From contig CAMLPZ010000231.1 of the NCBI GenBank assembly GCA_946482045.1, positions 1 to 6,869 of the forward strand: a stretch of 6,869 nt of DNA. Direction: 5' to 3'. The notes under the pieces were generated by a model that saw only the letters and a program-made list of their open reading frames with translations, was not told the origin of the DNA and did no database searches. The DNA is from an uncultured Asticcacaulis sp. (GTDB lineage: Bacteria > Pseudomonadota > Alphaproteobacteria > Caulobacterales > Caulobacteraceae). The first letter of the stretch is position 1. Every line of letters begins with the position of its first letter. Shown in pieces: positions 5,567-6,869 of this stretch. A program made the position numbers and the translations under genes.

Positions 5567-6445
5567 TTAGTTGGCCAGAACCTCAAAAGTAGCCGTATAT
5601 GCGTAACGTACGGCAGGCTGGTCCTGCGCACCGGCAGGTGCGCCCTGACCGGGAGCACCTTGACCTTCACCGCCCTGACGGCGCGGTGGATAGCTGGCCG
5701 TCAGCAGGTGAAAGCCCGCCCGCTCCCAGGTGATGGCAACTTCGCCGTTGGCATCGGTCGTTGCCACGATTTCCTTCAGCGCATTGCGGAACCGGCCCCC
5801 ATCGGGAATGGCCGTGACGTTCAGGCCGGCCAGCGGCTTCCCATCGAGCAGGAAGCGGAACCGGACGGCCTCGCCGACGAACATCTCGCTGGGGTGCGTA
5901 AGCGGCACGACCTCAAGCCCCTTGCCCGTCGGTTGCAGGACTGCGTCGTTCGGCTTGTTGGCCGAAGCGAAGGTTTCGATGCGACTGAAGTTCCGCGAAA
6001 TGCGGACATCCACAGCACCGGCCGGAATCTGAGACTGATAGTCGGCCTCGGTGCCGCGGAAACGCTTGGTTTCGCCATTCAGCGTATAACTGCCCATAAC
6101 GGTGGCGCCAACGACGGCAATGCGATAGGTGCCAGGCGTCTTCAGTTCGACATCGAAGGCCGAACGCATCTTGCCGGTCCATTTGTTCTGGGCCTCGACC
6201 GGCTGGCCATCGGGTCCGGTGATAACCAGGTTGTCGAGACGCACCGGCATGTGGTCGAAATCAAAAATGCCTTCGGAGCTGGCGGCATCGACCGTCACCC
6301 ACGGCGCCTTCCCTTCAACCTGGGCGGCCGACGGCCTGAGCCACTGGCGGTGGGCCTCGGCGCTCATCGGCGCCAATGCCGCGAAAGCCAGCGCGGCCAT
6401 GCCGCACGCCAACCGCATTCCTTTGAAATTCAGCCCCTTGGTCAT
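5567..6445 (-). CDS. Periplasmic DUF4198-domain protein
   Basis: A 292-residue exported protein. A signal peptide (core LACGMAALAFAALAPM) should be cleaved at AEA-H32, giving a mature protein that starts HRQWLRPS. This start and the following WVTVDAASSEGIFDFDHMP (49-67) are typical of DUF4198 proteins, which are related to periplasmic components of Ni/Co uptake such as NikM. Two beta-rich segments are visible: about 32-150 and an Ig-like C-terminal part (about 177-291, including DGKPLAGLNVTAIPDGG and TTDANGEVAITWERAGFHLLTASYP). A Gly/Gln/Ala-rich low-complexity loop (257-276) interrupts the C-terminal part. The gene lies between a DUF2271 gene and the receptor, with two Fur-type sites upstream and its own terminator, which points to a role in iron or other metal acquisition; the biochemical function is unknown. 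The start at 6445 has only a weak GAAGAAG ahead of it. Met10 at 6418 also precedes an intact signal peptide and is a possible alternative. Confidence 0.85.
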   Translation of the reverse strand: MTKGLNFKGMRLACGMAALAFAALAPMSAEAHRQWLRPSAAQVEGKAPWVTVDAASSEGIFDFDHMPVRLDNLVITGPDGQPVEAQNKWTGKMRSAFDVELKTPGTYRIAVVGATVMGSYTLNGETKRFRGTEADYQSQIPAGAVDVRISRNFSRIETFASANKPNDAVLQPTGKGLEVVPLTHPSEMFVGEAVRFRFLLDGKPLAGLNVTAIPDGGRFRNALKEIVATTDANGEVAITWERAGFHLLTASYPPRRQGGEGQGAPGQGAPAGAQDQPAVRYAYTATFEVLAN

Positions 6446-6518
6446 CTTCTTCGTGCCCGATATTTGTAACAGGCGGCAATAAGGCGACCTGTCGTTGTTG
6501 CTGTTGGGTTAGCATTCT

Positions 6519-6533
6519 TGCAAATCATTCGCA
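6519..6533. promoter_or_regulatory. Putative Fur box 1 upstream of the DUF4198 gene
   Basis: TGCAAAT-C-ATTCGCA, a 7-1-7 inverted heptamer site matching the Fur geometry TGATAAT-N-ATTATCA, about 74 bp upstream of the start codon. It is the exact reverse complement of the second site at 6544-6558. Regulation by Fur is inferred. Confidence 0.75.
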
Positions 6534-6543
6534 ACAAGATTTT

Positions 6544-6558
6544 TGCGAATGATTTGCA
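6544..6558. promoter_or_regulatory. Putative Fur box 2 upstream of the DUF4198 gene
   Basis: TGCGAAT-G-ATTTGCA, a second 7-1-7 site. Including one flanking base, 6543-6558 is perfectly complementary to 6519-6534, and the centres are 25 bp apart. It lies between the DUF2271 stop codon and the DUF4198 gene, so the latter probably has its own iron-controlled promoter. The inverted repeat could also fold in the DUF2271 transcript, but no U-tract follows, so a terminator role is unlikely. Confidence 0.75.
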
Positions 6559-6569
6559 TTTCGCTGTGA

Positions 6570-6869
6570 CTACGGCTTGTAGGTGAACGACACCGCGCCC
6601 AGCTCGCCCTCACCCTTGCCCTGGGCCGTGACAGCCTTGGCAGGATTATAGACCACCGGAACCTTTACCAGGTCGCGACCGCCGGCTTCGCGGGCAGCTT
6701 CTATGACGAAATTGTATTGCCCTGCGGACAGGCCCTTCAAGGCGGCGCTGTCGATTGTCAGGGTCTGGCGGCCTGGCGCACGCGTGGCGCCGGTGACGCC
6801 ATCCACCGGCAGGGTCATTTCGCGGCCGGCCTTGCGCCACCAGGTGCGCACGTCCGGCAGCCACTTCTG
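6570..6869 (-). CDS. DUF2271-domain periplasmic protein, C-terminal part (runs off the window)
   Basis: The last 99 residues and stop codon of a gene whose 5' end lies beyond the right edge. The frame is open to the edge (visible part begins QKWLPDVRTWWRKAGRE). The segment matches the C-terminal half of DUF2271 proteins: a WWRK motif, TGATRAPGRQTL, LSAGQYNFVIEAAREAGGRDLVKVPV and a closing GELGAVSFTYKP. Members of this family are predicted periplasmic beta-sandwich proteins, often encoded next to DUF4198, PepSY-domain and TonB-receptor genes. The function is not established. A GTG at 6849-6851 could pass for a start, but coding similarity continues upstream of it, so it is internal. The gene lies 124 nt from the DUF4198 gene on the same strand. 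Confidence 0.8.
   Translation of the reverse strand, partial: QKWLPDVRTWWRKAGREMTLPVDGVTGATRAPGRQTLTIDSAALKGLSAGQYNFVIEAAREAGGRDLVKVPVVYNPAKAVTAQGKGEGELGAVSFTYKP

Noticed and set aside
5513..6469. A long plus-strand open frame (318 codons) antisense to the DUF4198 gene
   Set aside because: It is the shadow of a real gene in GC-rich DNA: no ribosome binding site, no domain, Arg/Gly/His-rich composition. The minus strand encodes a recognisable secreted family over the same bases.
6849..6851. GTG as the start of a short 93-residue protein at the right edge
   Set aside because: The frame stays open to the window edge and the residues before it (QKWLPD) continue the DUF2271 similarity, so this codon is internal.

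Overview
All genes recognised in this GC-rich window lie on the minus strand. The gene families, the alphaproteobacterial-looking Fur-type boxes and the many-TonB-receptor lifestyle they imply suggest an alphaproteobacterium, perhaps Caulobacterales or a relative. That placement is inference; no rRNA or other phylogenetic marker is present.

In transcription order (right to left), the right two thirds is an iron-acquisition cluster. It holds the 3' end of a DUF2271 periplasmic protein gene (6570-6869, running off the window), a secreted DUF4198 protein (5567-6445), a Fiu-family TonB-dependent catecholate siderophore receptor (3134-5422), and a PiuC/YbiX-type Fe(II)-dependent dioxygenase (2381-3061). 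Three sites with Fur 7-1-7 or 21-bp geometry sit in front of the DUF4198 gene (two sites, forming a perfect 16-bp inverted repeat) and the receptor gene (one 21-bp site). Hairpin terminators follow the DUF4198 gene, the receptor gene and piuC, so the cluster looks like separately promoted units under one iron regulator, with piuC probably reached by partial read-through from the receptor gene. The picture is iron starvation relieving Fur, the receptor importing catechol-type ferric chelates, PiuC acting in the cytoplasm, and the two exported DUF proteins doing an undefined periplasmic job.

Left of a strong hairpin terminator (2314-2359) is an unrelated Spinster-like MFS permease gene (918-2186), preceded by a 12-bp direct repeat with 32-bp periodicity. 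Next comes a 483-bp gene-free stretch (435-917) with several inverted repeats, including one with a tRNA T-arm-like core. The left end is a small exported EF-hand protein (9-434) with a GTG start supported by a good ribosome binding site. I see no rRNA, intact tRNA, insertion sequence or CRISPR array.
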